Shown: positions 43,084 through 51,922 of the stretch, one piece after another | Layout of the letters: each line of letters begins with the position of its first letter | How positions within the stretch are numbered: the stretch's first letter is position 1 | NCBI RefSeq assembly: GCF_001425045.1 | Contig: NZ_LMDJ01000023.1 | Span: 125,214-189,213 of the forward strand | Direction: 5' to 3' | DNA from: Massilia sp. Root351 | GTDB taxonomy: Bacteria; Pseudomonadota; Gammaproteobacteria; Burkholderiales; Burkholderiaceae_D | Length of the DNA: 64,000 bases | The notes under the pieces: generated by a model | What the model was told of the DNA's origin: nothing | The model's input: the letters and a program-made list of their open reading frames with translations, nothing else | The model's database searches: none | Made by a program: the position numbers and the translations under genes

Positions 43084-44052
43084 CTGGGCGCGGGTGGGCA
43101 GGCCTTCGCAGTCGCCCCGGTACTGCACCACGCGCGCGCCAATGGCGTTGCCGCGCGCGGCCGCTGCTGCCAGCGGCAGGTCTTCGAGCAAGGCGCTTAT
43201 GACGCCCACCGCGAAGCCGTCCCCGGCGCCGACGGTGTCGACCACGTTAGCCGGCGGCACCGGTGCGCCGGGAGCGACGCCCCGGCCCTCCGCGCTGGCG
43301 TAGTAGGCGCCCTGGGGGCCCAGCTTCACCACCACCTGCCGCGCCCCGCGCGCTAGGTAGAAGTCCGCGATGCCGTGCGCTTCGGCGCAGCCGGTGAGCA
43401 GCTTGCCCTCGGCCAGGCCGGGCATGACGATGTCGGCCAGGCCGGCCAGCGTATTCACGGTTTCGACCATGGCCGCCTCGGTCGGCCACAGGCGCGGGCG
43501 CAGATTGGGGTCGAAGGTGACCAGGCGTCCAGCGCCCCGCGCTTGCGCCGCCATGGTCAGCACCATGTCGCGGCAGGTGTCCGATAACGCAGGCGAGATG
43601 CCGGTCAGATGCAGCAGGCGCGCGTGCTGGTACGGGCCGGAGGGTATGTCGGTCCGCGACATGTGGCTGGCCGCCGAGCCGCGCCGGAAATACTCCACTT
43701 CCGGATCGCTGCCATCGAGCGCCATGGACTTCAGCATGAATCCGGTCGGGTAGCGTTCGTCCTGCCGCACGTGGCGCAGGTCTATGCCCTCGGCCGCCAT
43801 GAAGTCCAGCAGATTGCGGGCCAGGCTGTCCTTGCCCAAGCGGCTTACGTAGCCGACGCGGTAGCCCAGGCGGCTCAATCCGACCGAGACGTTCAGTTCC
43901 GCCCCGGCCGTGGCGCGTTCGAACTGGCGCACTGCGGCCAGCGGGCCGGGCTGGCACGCCATCAGCAGGGCCATGGCCTCGCCGACGGTGACCACGTCCG
44001 GAATTTTCTCGCCGCCGGCGCCGCCCGCGCCTTCAATGTTGTCGATGTCCAT
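43069..44052 (-). CDS. PfkB-family sugar kinase (2-keto-3-deoxygluconate kinase-like)
   Basis: 327-residue ribokinase-fold kinase. It has the N-terminal VVTVGEAMALL, the sugar-contact GAELNVSVGLSRLG (about 50-63), FDPNLRPRLW, and the ATP/anion-hole signature DTVGAGDGFAVG with the catalytic Asp at about residue 279. KDG kinases share this make-up and phosphorylate 2-keto-3-deoxygluconate to KDPG. In this operon it follows the SDR and lyase genes, the standard order of alginate or pectin breakdown. Its stop codon is part of a 15-bp tandem repeat. Substrate is inferred from context. Confidence 0.87.
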   Translation of the reverse strand: MDIDNIEGAGGAGGEKIPDVVTVGEAMALLMACQPGPLAAVRQFERATAGAELNVSVGLSRLGYRVGYVSRLGKDSLARNLLDFMAAEGIDLRHVRQDERYPTGFMLKSMALDGSDPEVEYFRRGSAASHMSRTDIPSGPYQHARLLHLTGISPALSDTCRDMVLTMAAQARGAGRLVTFDPNLRPRLWPTEAAMVETVNTLAGLADIVMPGLAEGKLLTGCAEAHGIADFYLARGARQVVVKLGPQGAYYASAEGRGVAPGAPVPPANVVDTVGAGDGFAVGVISALLEDLPLAAAAARGNAIGARVVQYRGDCEGLPTRAQLGLR

Positions 44053-44062
44053 GGCGCCCCGC

Positions 44063-46078
44063 TCAGAATTTCATGCCGGTGACCAGCGTTGCCTGCTTGC
44101 CGGGTGGGAGCGACATGCGCAGCACGTTGCCGCGCTGCTGCTTCGGTCCCTTGTCGACATTGCCCGGCGGCCCGGCAGAGATGACAAAGCCCGGCTCGAC
44201 CACGGCCTTGACCGCTTTCGTGCGCGCTTCCACCTTGAGCGCCGACGGCCGGCCTTCGACCACGAAGCTGCGTTCGGCCACCTGCCTGATATCGCGGTCG
44301 CCGTGTACTTGCGCGGTCAGCACCACCGGTTTGCTGGCGCGCAGCGTGTCGCTGGTGGTCCAGGCGCCGCGCGCGAAGCTGAAGCGGCGTTCCAGCCGCT
44401 CGACGCCCAGTTCGGGGCGGTAGGCGCCGCTCAGGTCGGCGACGATGTCGGCGTGATCGCTGCCCAGCGTCAGCTTGGTGATGCGGATGCTGTCCAGCCG
44501 CGCATACGGGTAGTCGCGGAAGGCGTCGTGGCCGCCGCCCTCGTTGGCCTGGCCCTGGCCGTCCACCAGCAGCGTGTTGCTCAATTTGCTGCTCGGGATG
44601 CCGGCGTAGCCTTTCGGGCCGGTCAGGTAGCTGCCGCCGCCGTACAGGATGAAACTGCCCGCGTCCGGGTGCGAGTGGCCCATGGACAGGTGCCAGTCCG
44701 GCATCTTGCCGATCAGCGTGGCGGCATGGTGGCCCTCGGGCGGCCCGGCCCGGAAGGCGAAGGCGGTGGCCTTGCTGCTCCAGTCGCTGCGCCAGTACAC
44801 GGTGCCCAGGTCGTCGAAGTGATGGTGTGGCGCGATGGCCGACATCGGCTTGGCGGCCAGCTTGTCGTCGAACCACTGCAGGGACCAGAAATCCTCCGCG
44901 CAGACGTGGCCGAGCGACTGCATCCACGTCGCCACACCCTGCGCCTCGGGATTGCCGAAGCGCTGCGCAAGGCGGTACAGCAGGTTGTAGTTGGAATGCA
45001 GTTTGCCGTCCGGATGGGTGCGGTCCGGTTCGTGGCCGACGCGCGAACGCGTGACCGGGCCTTCGAAGGCGTCGCCGAAGTCGAAGATGTCCTGGCCGTT
45101 GGGCGTCATCGAATGCGCCATGTACAGGTGGGCTTTGCGCAGCGCGGGCAGGTCGTACATGTCGTCACCGGCCGCATGCGCGAAAGCGTCCAGCGCGTGG
45201 ATAATCCACGGCATGGAGAACACCCAGTACTCCACGCCTTCGTAGAAATAGCCGTCCGGTGACGCCACCGCCAGCACCCGGGTGAAAATGGCGCGCGACA
45301 GGGCGGCCCAGCCGGCCGCTTCGGGCACTTCATCGAACACGGCGTAGGCCGCCACGGCCAGCCCGGCGATGGGGATGAAGCAGTGGTTCTGGCTGTACGA
45401 ATAGGATTTCCCCGCTGTTGGGGTGAAGTGCGCCGCCATGATGCGCGCCTGGCGCACCAGTTTCTCCCGGTAGCGGGTGCGCTCCTCTGCGCTCAGCACG
45501 TCGAACAGCAGGTCGTAGGCTGTTCCGAGGCCGTACAGCAGATGGCCAGCGGCCAGGTCGATGTCCGGTTTGCTGTAGGTGTAACCCCATACCGGATAGC
45601 TGAGCGCCGCGTCCATGTAAACCCTGGCGCGTTCCAGGTAGCGCGGGTCGCCTTCGACCTTGTAGGCCAGGGCAGCGCCCACCATGCCGATGCCCACCGT
45701 GTTCTGGGCGCGGCGCGTTTGCGCCGGCGAGGCTTCCGGTTCGGCGCGCATGGCCACCAGGCCGGATAGTGCCTTCTGCCAAACGGCGCTGTGGCTGCCG
45801 CGCGCGCGCTGGCGCAGCTGTTCCAGACCGGCCGCCGTGGTGAATATGCGCGGATGCACGCCGTGCAGTTCCGGGCGCAGCGGGGCAGGATGCTGCTGCA
45901 TCAGCGTTTGCAGCGGATGCACGCCGCCGAAGCTGGCCTTGCCCTGCCTGGTTCCCAGTGCTTCGCGCGAATCCTGGCCGAAGGCGGGCAGGCTGGTGAG
46001 GGCGCCGCCGCTGCCGAGCGCAGGCAAGGCGAGGGCGGCGGTGCCGACAAAACGGCGCCGTGTGAATTGCTGTGTCAT
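44063..46078 (-). CDS. Heparinase II/III-family polysaccharide lyase with DUF4962, Tat-exported
   Basis: 671-residue lyase. The N-terminus TRRRFVGTAALALPALG is a twin-arginine signal. An alpha/alpha-toroid (about 70-400) includes YSYSQNHCFIP (Asn231-His232) and EGVEYWVF (Glu280, Tyr284), positions that fit the catalytic His/Tyr of PL15/PL17-type enzymes. A beta-sandwich follows with HHHFDDLGTVYWRSDW and MGHSHPDAGSF. Probably an exo-acting oligo-uronate lyase yielding unsaturated uronate monomers (DEH if alginate). Frame extension to 46531 lies inside the SDR gene, so ATG 46078 with GGGAGATCCC is used. Heparin/chondroitin substrates cannot be excluded. Confidence 0.85.
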   Translation of the reverse strand: MTQQFTRRRFVGTAALALPALGSGGALTSLPAFGQDSREALGTRQGKASFGGVHPLQTLMQQHPAPLRPELHGVHPRIFTTAAGLEQLRQRARGSHSAVWQKALSGLVAMRAEPEASPAQTRRAQNTVGIGMVGAALAYKVEGDPRYLERARVYMDAALSYPVWGYTYSKPDIDLAAGHLLYGLGTAYDLLFDVLSAEERTRYREKLVRQARIMAAHFTPTAGKSYSYSQNHCFIPIAGLAVAAYAVFDEVPEAAGWAALSRAIFTRVLAVASPDGYFYEGVEYWVFSMPWIIHALDAFAHAAGDDMYDLPALRKAHLYMAHSMTPNGQDIFDFGDAFEGPVTRSRVGHEPDRTHPDGKLHSNYNLLYRLAQRFGNPEAQGVATWMQSLGHVCAEDFWSLQWFDDKLAAKPMSAIAPHHHFDDLGTVYWRSDWSSKATAFAFRAGPPEGHHAATLIGKMPDWHLSMGHSHPDAGSFILYGGGSYLTGPKGYAGIPSSKLSNTLLVDGQGQANEGGGHDAFRDYPYARLDSIRITKLTLGSDHADIVADLSGAYRPELGVERLERRFSFARGAWTTSDTLRASKPVVLTAQVHGDRDIRQVAERSFVVEGRPSALKVEARTKAVKAVVEPGFVISAGPPGNVDKGPKQQRGNVLRMSLPPGKQATLVTGMKF

Positions 46079-46095
46079 GGGATCTCCCGGGCGGA

Positions 46096-46869
46096 TCAGT
46101 AGAGGCCGAGGCCGCCGTTGACCTGGATGATTTCGCCGGCCAGGAAGGCGGCGCGTTCGGAGGCAAGGAACACCACCACGTTGGCCACGTCGGCCGGTTC
46201 GCCTTCGCGGCGGGCCGGCGTGCGCTCGGCGATGGCCAGGCGGTTGGCCGGGGTGTTGAAGGTGTCGTGGAAGCGGGTGGCGATCAGGCCGGGCGAGACG
46301 CCGTTGACGCGGATGCCGAGCGGGCCGACTTCCTTGGCCAGTGCGCGCGTGAAGGTGGCCACCGCCGCCTTGGACGAGGCATAGTGCGCCGAGCCCGGAC
46401 CGCCGCCGTCGAACGCGGCCAGCGAGGACATGGTGACGATCACGCCCCGCTTGCGCGGCTCCATGCGCTTTAGCGCGGCCTGGCAGATCAGGAAGGTGCT
46501 GGTCAGGTTGAGGTTCATGGATTCGTTCCACAGCGACAGCGGCATGTCCACCACGCGGCAGCGCTGGATCAGGCCACCGATGTTTGCGAACAGGACGTCG
46601 ATCTCGCCGATGGCCCCTTCGGCCTCGGCGTATACCTGTTCGGCCACGGCGGCGTCGGTCAGGTCGGCCTTGATGGCCTGGGCGCGGCGGCCCATGGCGC
46701 GGATCTGCGCCACTACTGCATTGGCTTCGCCGGCGCTGCTCCAGTAAGTCAGCACCACGTCGGCGCCGGCCTGCGCCAGCGCCAGCGAGGTTGCCTTGCC
46801 GATGCCCGAGGCCCCGCCCATGACCAGGGCGCGCTTGCCGTTGAGCTCATTTGCATTCAATTCCGTCAT
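46096..46869 (-). CDS. SDR oxidoreductase (DEH reductase-like)
   Basis: 257-residue NAD(P)H-dependent reductase: GGASGIGK (18-25), NIGG in place of NNAG, catalytic Ser in MSSLAAF, and YASSK (Tyr/Lys), C-terminal QVNGGLGLY. In alginate operons an SDR of this kind reduces 4-deoxy-L-erythro-5-hexoseulose uronate to KDG, which the downstream kinase then uses. It lies 17 nt before the lyase gene in the operon. Substrate is inferred. Confidence 0.87.
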   Translation of the reverse strand: MTELNANELNGKRALVMGGASGIGKATSLALAQAGADVVLTYWSSAGEANAVVAQIRAMGRRAQAIKADLTDAAVAEQVYAEAEGAIGEIDVLFANIGGLIQRCRVVDMPLSLWNESMNLNLTSTFLICQAALKRMEPRKRGVIVTMSSLAAFDGGGPGSAHYASSKAAVATFTRALAKEVGPLGIRVNGVSPGLIATRFHDTFNTPANRLAIAERTPARREGEPADVANVVVFLASERAAFLAGEIIQVNGGLGLY

Positions 46870-46891
46870 GTCTCTCTCCAGTTGGATGGTG

Positions 46892-47926
46892 TTATTTTTT
46901 CGGCGCCGCAGTGGACGCCCTGACGATCAGCTCCGGCGCAAACAGCTGCCCGTCCGGCACGGCCGACGGCGCCAGGATGCGCTGCACCGCCGCATCGGCC
47001 ATGGCCTGGATGGGTTGGCGCAGGGTGGTCAGCGGTGGGTCGTGTGCGGCCGAGAAGAAGATATCGTCGATGCCGATCAGGGAAAAATCTTCCGGGATGC
47101 GCTTGCCCAGCTGCTTTAGCCCGATGCCGATGCCGATGGCCATCATGTCGTTGATGGCGATGGCCGCCGTCGGTTTGCCGGGCGCGGCCAGCAGGCGCGC
47201 CGCCGCGCTGCGTCCCAGTTCGAACAGCTGCGTGTCGCCGTGCGGATCGCTGGGCGCCTCGGTGCCGTCCGCAATCACCAGTTCGCCGCTGATGCCCGCC
47301 TGCGCCACCGCCTGCTGGAAGCCGCTCACGCGTTCCTGGCGGTTCAGCGTGTAGGGCGGCGGCGTCACCAGCGCGATGGAGCGATGCCCCAACGCCACCA
47401 GGTGCTCCACCGCCATTGCCGTGGCGGCGGCGTTGTCCACCGAGATGGTGGCGATGCGGTCATGCCGTTCGTCCGAGCGCTTGATGTCGAAGGCTACCAC
47501 CGGGCAGCGCGCTGTCATGGCCGCCAGGTGGTCCGTGTCGCTCAGCGCCGAGCCGGTGATGATGCCCTGCACGCCGTAGGACAGCAGGTCGGCCATCACC
47601 GCGCGTTCCCGGGCGGGATCGCGGAAGGTGCTGAAGGTCATCACGTGGCAGTGGTGGCGGGCGGCGGCCGCTTCCACGGCGCAGGCGAGCGAACCGAAAA
47701 ACTGGTTGGCCAGCGAGGGCACCAGCAGGCCGACCATGGCCGCTACGCCGGTCTTGAGCTGGCGCGCCGCGCTGTTGGGACGGTAGCCCAGCTGCTCGAT
47801 CGCCTGCTGGATCTTGCGCTGGGTGTCCGGCCGCATCTGGCCCATCCGGTTGTTCAGAAAATTCGAAATGCTGGAGGTGGATACGCCGGCGAGGCGGGCC
47901 ACGTCCTGAATTTTGGGTTCGCTCAT
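46892..47926 (-). CDS. LacI-family repressor of the polysaccharide operon
   Basis: 344-residue regulator. The N-terminal helix-turn-helix and hinge read IQDVARLAGVSTSSISNFLN followed by YRPNSAARQLKTG; a periplasmic-binding-like sensor follows (GLLVPSLANQFFGSLA, then GIDDIFFSAAHDPPLTTLRQP, partly quoted). The hinge helix carries the usual AARQL, where Leu inserts in the central CG of operators. Two palindromes with central ACGT lie upstream of the TonB receptor gene and are its natural sites. It is embedded in the operon it would control, giving autoregulation. ATG 47926 has AAGGAAACC. Confidence 0.92.
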   Translation of the reverse strand: MSEPKIQDVARLAGVSTSSISNFLNNRMGQMRPDTQRKIQQAIEQLGYRPNSAARQLKTGVAAMVGLLVPSLANQFFGSLACAVEAAAARHHCHVMTFSTFRDPARERAVMADLLSYGVQGIITGSALSDTDHLAAMTARCPVVAFDIKRSDERHDRIATISVDNAAATAMAVEHLVALGHRSIALVTPPPYTLNRQERVSGFQQAVAQAGISGELVIADGTEAPSDPHGDTQLFELGRSAAARLLAAPGKPTAAIAINDMMAIGIGIGLKQLGKRIPEDFSLIGIDDIFFSAAHDPPLTTLRQPIQAMADAAVQRILAPSAVPDGQLFAPELIVRASTAAPKK

Positions 47927-47942
47927 GGTTTCCTTGGTTTTC

Positions 47943-50363
47943 TTAGAATGCTGCATCCAGGCGGACGGTGAAGTAGCGGAAGGCATCGCGCGCAGGCTGC
48001 CAGCCGAGCGACTTGATGTCCGGGCCTGAGGTTTTCTTGAAGTTCAGGAAGGAGCCGACGTTGCCCGACGCGTAGTGATGGTCGGCCACGTTCTTCACGC
48101 CTATCGAGAGCTTGTACTTGCCTTTGTCGTCCGACATGGATGCTCCCAGGTCAACGATACCATAGCCCGGACGGTTCAAACTCGGGTCCTGGCTGATGGC
48201 GCCCTGCACGCGCGACTGGGTGCGCCACTGCACGTTGAAAGCGGTCTTGAACGGCAGCCAGCCCTGCGGAACGCGGTAGTCGGCGCCCATGCTCAGCTTC
48301 CACTTCGGCGCGTTCGGCATGGTGCCGCCGCTGGCGTCGCGCAGGAAGGCGCCGGGCACCAGCTGATTGGGTACCGTGCAGTCCTTGGCGCCGCTGTAGC
48401 ACGGACCCTGGGTCCAGTTCAGGATGGTGGCGCGGGTGAAAGCCAGGCTGGCGTTCAGCTGCAGTTCGCGCGTGAGCAGCACGGTGCTGTCGGCCTCGAA
48501 ACCCTTGGTCTGCAACGCCGGTATGCTGTACAGCACACTGGCCTGGCTGCCGTCGGAGAAGCGCTCGGTGGCCGAGGTCTGGTAGTCGTGGAAGCGGGTG
48601 CGGAAGGCGGCCGCGTTGAAAGTGGCGCGGTTGTTCCACAGGTTGGCCTTGAAGCCGAGCTCGAAACTGTCCGCCGTTTCGGCCGGCAGCGGCAGCCGCT
48701 TGAACACGTTGACGTTGTTGGCGCCGCTGGTCATGTCGTAGGCCACGCCCTTGCGGCCGGTGGCGGCCGAGCCGTAGGCCATCACGTCCGGCGTGAAGTG
48801 ATAGCTGTAGGCCAGCTTGCCGGTCACGCCGGTTTCGTCGTGCTGCGGCGCGCGGTAGAAATTCTCGCCGGTGTGCACATTGTTCGGCGCGCTCGACGAC
48901 AGGCTGTCGATGGTGTGGAAGGTGTAGTTGTTCGATTCCCGGTTCACGCGCAAGCCCGTGGTCAGCTTCTGGCGCGGCGCGAAGTCCCAGGTGCTGTTGC
49001 CGTAAATGGCGCGGTTCAGGTTGGACGAGGTGGTCTCGTAGTTGGTGAAGTTGGTCTCTTTCACGAACGGATTGCCGCGATAGTAGGTGCGCTCCAGGCT
49101 GTTGCGTGCGATCCAGATGCCCGCGATGTAGCGGAACGTGCCTTCGTCCGGCGAGGTCAGGCGCAATTCCTGGGTCGAGGTCTTGCTGTCGCTGGTACCG
49201 TTGATCTCCGGCGGATCGGAAATGCCGGACGGCTTGCCCTGGTGGTTGACCTGGTAGAAGGTGGAGATCAGGTCGATATTGTCGTTGTCGCGAAAGTCGT
49301 TGGACAAGTTCTTCACCACCGACGAAATCGAAGTGAGCGCGTGGCCGCGCAGCGGCGAGCTGTCCTGGAACTGGTAGTTGATGCGTACGCCGATGCCGCG
49401 GTTGGTCGCTTCCAGGCCGGTGGGCGAATCGTTGCGGATGTCGCGGTTGTAGCGGCTGACGTTAATGCCGCGCAACACCTCGGTATTGGACAGGGCGGTG
49501 TAGTTCTTGTTGTACAGGTAGCCCACGCCCGGATCGATGGAGGTGATGGCGGCGGTGTTGCCGGTCGAAAGCGAGTGATCGTAATGCGGCGTCACCAGCA
49601 CATCGAGGTCGCTGTTTACCTTCCACAGGAACTTGGTGATGAAGCTCTTGCCGCCGGAGCCATTTTGCTTGCGGCCGGTGGTCAGGTTGTTCAGCAGGCC
49701 GGGGAAGTTGGTCTTGCTGGCGAACAGGCGCATGGCCACGTCGTCCGACAGGCGGCCGCTGAGGGCGGCCGAGGCGCGGTATTCGTCGTCGCTGGATTTG
49801 AACAGGCTGACGTTGGTCTTCATTGGTCCGGCGCCGATCGGCTTGGTGGTCATCACCACCGCGCCGGCGATGGCGCTCTTGCCGAACATGGTGCTTTGCG
49901 GTCCCTTCAGCACTTCCACGCGTGACACGTCGGACTGGTCCTTGAACGCCTGCTGCGCCTGGGCGTAGGGCAGGTCGTCGATGATGACAGCGATGTCGCC
50001 TTCGATGCCCAGGTTGTTCGAGGTGGTGCCGATGCCGCGCATATTGATGCTGTTGGTGCCGACCTGGGTGCCGACCGAGATCGACAGGGCGGGGGACAGG
50101 TTGACGATATCGTTGAATTCGCGCACGTTGTTGCGCTGCACGTACTCTTCGCCCAGCACCGTGATGGACTGCGGCACGTCCTCCAGTTTTTCAATGCGGC
50201 GGTTGGCGGACACCACCACCGTTTCCAGCTTCAATTGTTCGCCTGCGGGCGGGTTTTGCTGCGCCTGCGCCGGCGCGGCGATGCCCAGGGCCAGCAGCGC
50301 CGCCGCTGCCGCTATCGGGGTCGGGCGGTGCCGGATTGCGGCCTGCCACTGTTTACCAGTCAT
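47943..50363 (-). CDS. TonB-dependent receptor for oligosaccharide uptake
   Basis: 806-residue outer-membrane receptor. Signal peptide (LGIAAPAQA|QQN), TonB-box-like ETVVVSAN, plug domain (EDVPQSITVLGEEYVQRNNVREFNDIVNL region, partly quoted; INMRGIG; VEVLKGPQSTMFGKSAIAGAV) and a 22-strand barrel ending in VRLDAAF. It lacks an SusD partner, as in proteobacteria. It is the first gene of the LacI-controlled operon and probably imports uronate oligosaccharides cut outside the cell. GGAGACAAGAG precedes the ATG. Confidence 0.92.
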   Translation of the reverse strand: MTGKQWQAAIRHRPTPIAAAAALLALGIAAPAQAQQNPPAGEQLKLETVVVSANRRIEKLEDVPQSITVLGEEYVQRNNVREFNDIVNLSPALSISVGTQVGTNSINMRGIGTTSNNLGIEGDIAVIIDDLPYAQAQQAFKDQSDVSRVEVLKGPQSTMFGKSAIAGAVVMTTKPIGAGPMKTNVSLFKSSDDEYRASAALSGRLSDDVAMRLFASKTNFPGLLNNLTTGRKQNGSGGKSFITKFLWKVNSDLDVLVTPHYDHSLSTGNTAAITSIDPGVGYLYNKNYTALSNTEVLRGINVSRYNRDIRNDSPTGLEATNRGIGVRINYQFQDSSPLRGHALTSISSVVKNLSNDFRDNDNIDLISTFYQVNHQGKPSGISDPPEINGTSDSKTSTQELRLTSPDEGTFRYIAGIWIARNSLERTYYRGNPFVKETNFTNYETTSSNLNRAIYGNSTWDFAPRQKLTTGLRVNRESNNYTFHTIDSLSSSAPNNVHTGENFYRAPQHDETGVTGKLAYSYHFTPDVMAYGSAATGRKGVAYDMTSGANNVNVFKRLPLPAETADSFELGFKANLWNNRATFNAAAFRTRFHDYQTSATERFSDGSQASVLYSIPALQTKGFEADSTVLLTRELQLNASLAFTRATILNWTQGPCYSGAKDCTVPNQLVPGAFLRDASGGTMPNAPKWKLSMGADYRVPQGWLPFKTAFNVQWRTQSRVQGAISQDPSLNRPGYGIVDLGASMSDDKGKYKLSIGVKNVADHHYASGNVGSFLNFKKTSGPDIKSLGWQPARDAFRYFTVRLDAAF

Positions 50364-50406
50364 CTCTTGTCTCCGTTATCGGTTTTATAAGTCAGAACTG
50401 TATCGA

Positions 50407-50428
50407 TTTACTGTAACGTTACAGTAAA
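50407..50428. promoter_or_regulatory. LacI-type operator 1
   Basis: Perfect 22-nt palindrome, each half reading TTTACTGTAAC toward a central ACGT-containing axis (second half GTTACAGTAAA). 44 nt before the TonB receptor start codon. The central CG and length are typical of LacI-family operators. Confidence 0.8.
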
Positions 50429-50500
50429 TGGCAAAAAAATATAGCCATCGCGTCTTGTCAAAGTCCGGCGGTCTTACACCGACGGCACTTGGTAAAACGA

Positions 50501-50522
50501 TTTACTGTAACGTTGCAGTAAG
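50501..50522. promoter_or_regulatory. LacI-type operator 2
   Basis: Second copy with halves TTTACTGTAAC and GTTGCAGTAAG, two changes from the perfect copy at 50407. Centres are 94 bp apart, close to nine helical turns, so a repressor tetramer or two dimers could sit on one face and loop the DNA. Confidence 0.75.
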
Positions 50523-50604
50523 CTTAAACCAATGCGGTTTGAAGTCAACAACAATTTTGTTTCCACGCGCATGCACGTTGCGGCGAGTGCTGGTAGCGGC
50601 CGCT

Positions 50605-50618
50605 TTGATCCAGATCAA
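50605..50618. promoter_or_regulatory. FNR/ANR box
   Basis: TTGATCCAGATCAA is a perfect match to TTGAT-N4-ATCAA. With activation from -41.5 the start of transcription would be near 50653, with CATAGT (50641-50646) as -10, about 40 nt before the CBS-nitroreductase start codon. Indicates induction at low oxygen. Confidence 0.75.
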
Positions 50619-50694
50619 AGAATCCGGCCGCGCCTCCCTGCATAGTATGCGGCGCCGGCACTTGCACGGCGACCATATGAAGGAGGATAGAACT

Positions 50695-51825
50695 ATGCGC
50701 ACGCAACAACCGGGTGCGGCGGCCTTGACCGCTGCCGAAGTCATGGCCCGCCTGCTCATCACGGTCGGGCCGGAAGCGGGCGTGCAGCACGCCATCGGCC
50801 TGATGCTCAAGCACCGCCTGGGGGGGCTGCCGGTGGTGGACGCGCAGGGCTGCCTGGTCGGCATGCTGAGCGAGGGCGACCTGCTGCGCCGCGCCGAGCT
50901 GGGCGAGGGCGCGGCACTGCCGCCCTGGCTCGCGCTGCTGCGCGCCAGGGGCGGCGGCAATGACAGCGGCAAGCGCGGCGCGCTGGTCGGCGAGGTGATG
51001 AGCGCGGCCGCCGTCTGCGTGGCGCCCGGCACCCCGCTCGAGCAAGTGGCGGCGCTGATGGAGGAGTTCGGCATCCAGCGCGTGCCGGTGCTGCGCGACG
51101 GACGGCTGGAGGGTATGGTGAGCCGGGCCAACCTGCTGCAAGCGCTGCTGCGCCTGGTGCCGGCGGCCGCTCCGGCTGCGGACGGGAGTGACGAGGCTGA
51201 AACCGACATGGCGGACGGTGACGGTACGGTGAGCCTGGTGGAGACGGCCGCGCTCGAAATGGACTCGGACATCGGCGCGCTGGGCCTGGGCCTGATCGAC
51301 ACGTTCAAGCTGCGCCGTTCGCAGCGCGCCTTCAGCCCGAGGGAGCTGCCGCGCTATCGGCTGTCGCGCCTGCTGTGGGCGGCTTTCGGCATCAACCGGG
51401 CGTCGGAACGCGGCCGCACCGCGCCGTCGGTGTCCAATGCGCAGGAGATAGACATTTACGTGGCCACGGCCAACGGCTGGTACCGCTACGACCCGGACGC
51501 GCCGGCCCTGCTGCTGTGCGGCCGGGCCGACATCCGCGCTGCGACCGGCAAGCAGGACTATCCCGCCAGCGCGCCGGTCACGCTGCTGTACGTGGCCAAC
51601 CTGGCCCGGCTGCCGGCGGAGGACCACGCCGAGCGCCTGCTGCACGCCGCATTCGATGCGGGCCACATCAGCCAGAACGTGTACCTGTTCTGCGCTGCCG
51701 AAGGCATGGCCACGGTGGCGCGCGGCTGGTTCGATGCTGCCGAACTGGCTGCGCTGATGGGGCTGGGTAGCGGGCAGCGGGTCATGCTGGCGCAGACGGT
51801 AGGCTATCCGGTCGAGACGGCGTGA
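50695..51825 (+). CDS. CBS-CBS-nitroreductase fusion protein
   Basis: 376-residue cytoplasmic protein. Residues 13-75 and about 98-150 form a CBS pair (MLKHRLGGLPVVDAQGCLVG; VGEVMSAAAVCVAPGTPLEQ; GIQRVPVLRDGRLEGMVSR), a nucleotide-sensing Bateman module. Residues about 195-376 are a SagB/nitroreductase-type FMN domain (LRRSQRAFSPRELPRYRLSR, TAPSVSNAQEIDIYV, AAFDAGHISQNVYLFCAAEG). ATG 50695 has AAGGAGG eight bases upstream; the open frame to 50428 runs through operators and is rejected. The CBS pair probably gates the flavin enzyme by adenylate binding, and the FNR box places it in the microaerobic response. Substrate unknown. Confidence 0.85.
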   Translation: MRTQQPGAAALTAAEVMARLLITVGPEAGVQHAIGLMLKHRLGGLPVVDAQGCLVGMLSEGDLLRRAELGEGAALPPWLALLRARGGGNDSGKRGALVGEVMSAAAVCVAPGTPLEQVAALMEEFGIQRVPVLRDGRLEGMVSRANLLQALLRLVPAAAPAADGSDEAETDMADGDGTVSLVETAALEMDSDIGALGLGLIDTFKLRRSQRAFSPRELPRYRLSRLLWAAFGINRASERGRTAPSVSNAQEIDIYVATANGWYRYDPDAPALLLCGRADIRAATGKQDYPASAPVTLLYVANLARLPAEDHAERLLHAAFDAGHISQNVYLFCAAEGMATVARGWFDAAELAALMGLGSGQRVMLAQTVGYPVETA

Positions 51826-51898
51826 GCCTGTTTGCGCGCGCCGGCGGGCTTGCCGTCGCCTGAAGGCCTATCCAGAAAAGTGGTTTTGTGTAAATATT

Positions 51899-51922
51899 GA
51901 CCGGTTAGCTCACTTACCGGTC
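51899..51922. promoter_or_regulatory. Inverted repeat just before the DUF885 gene
   Basis: GACCGGTTAG and CTTACCGGTC pair at 9 of 10 positions around CTCA. The repeat ends five bases before the ATG and replaces any recognisable ribosome site. It could be an operator or an RNA hairpin over the start. Confidence 0.5.

Noticed and set aside
42945..43142. N-terminal extension of the MFS transporter
   Set aside because: Its Cys/Trp/Gly-rich sequence comes from the 15-bp repeats; the start at 42944 gives a normal helix 1.
46079..46531. N-terminal extension of the heparinase-type lyase
   Set aside because: It lies wholly within the SDR gene; a Tat signal and ribosome site mark the start at 46078.
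50440..50480. Minus-strand sigma-70 promoter (TTGACA ... TATATT) between the two LacI operators
   Set aside because: The spacer is only 12 nt, too short for a working promoter.
50428..50694. Upstream extension of the CBS-nitroreductase frame
   Set aside because: It crosses a LacI operator and the FNR box; AAGGAGG before ATG 50695 decides the start.
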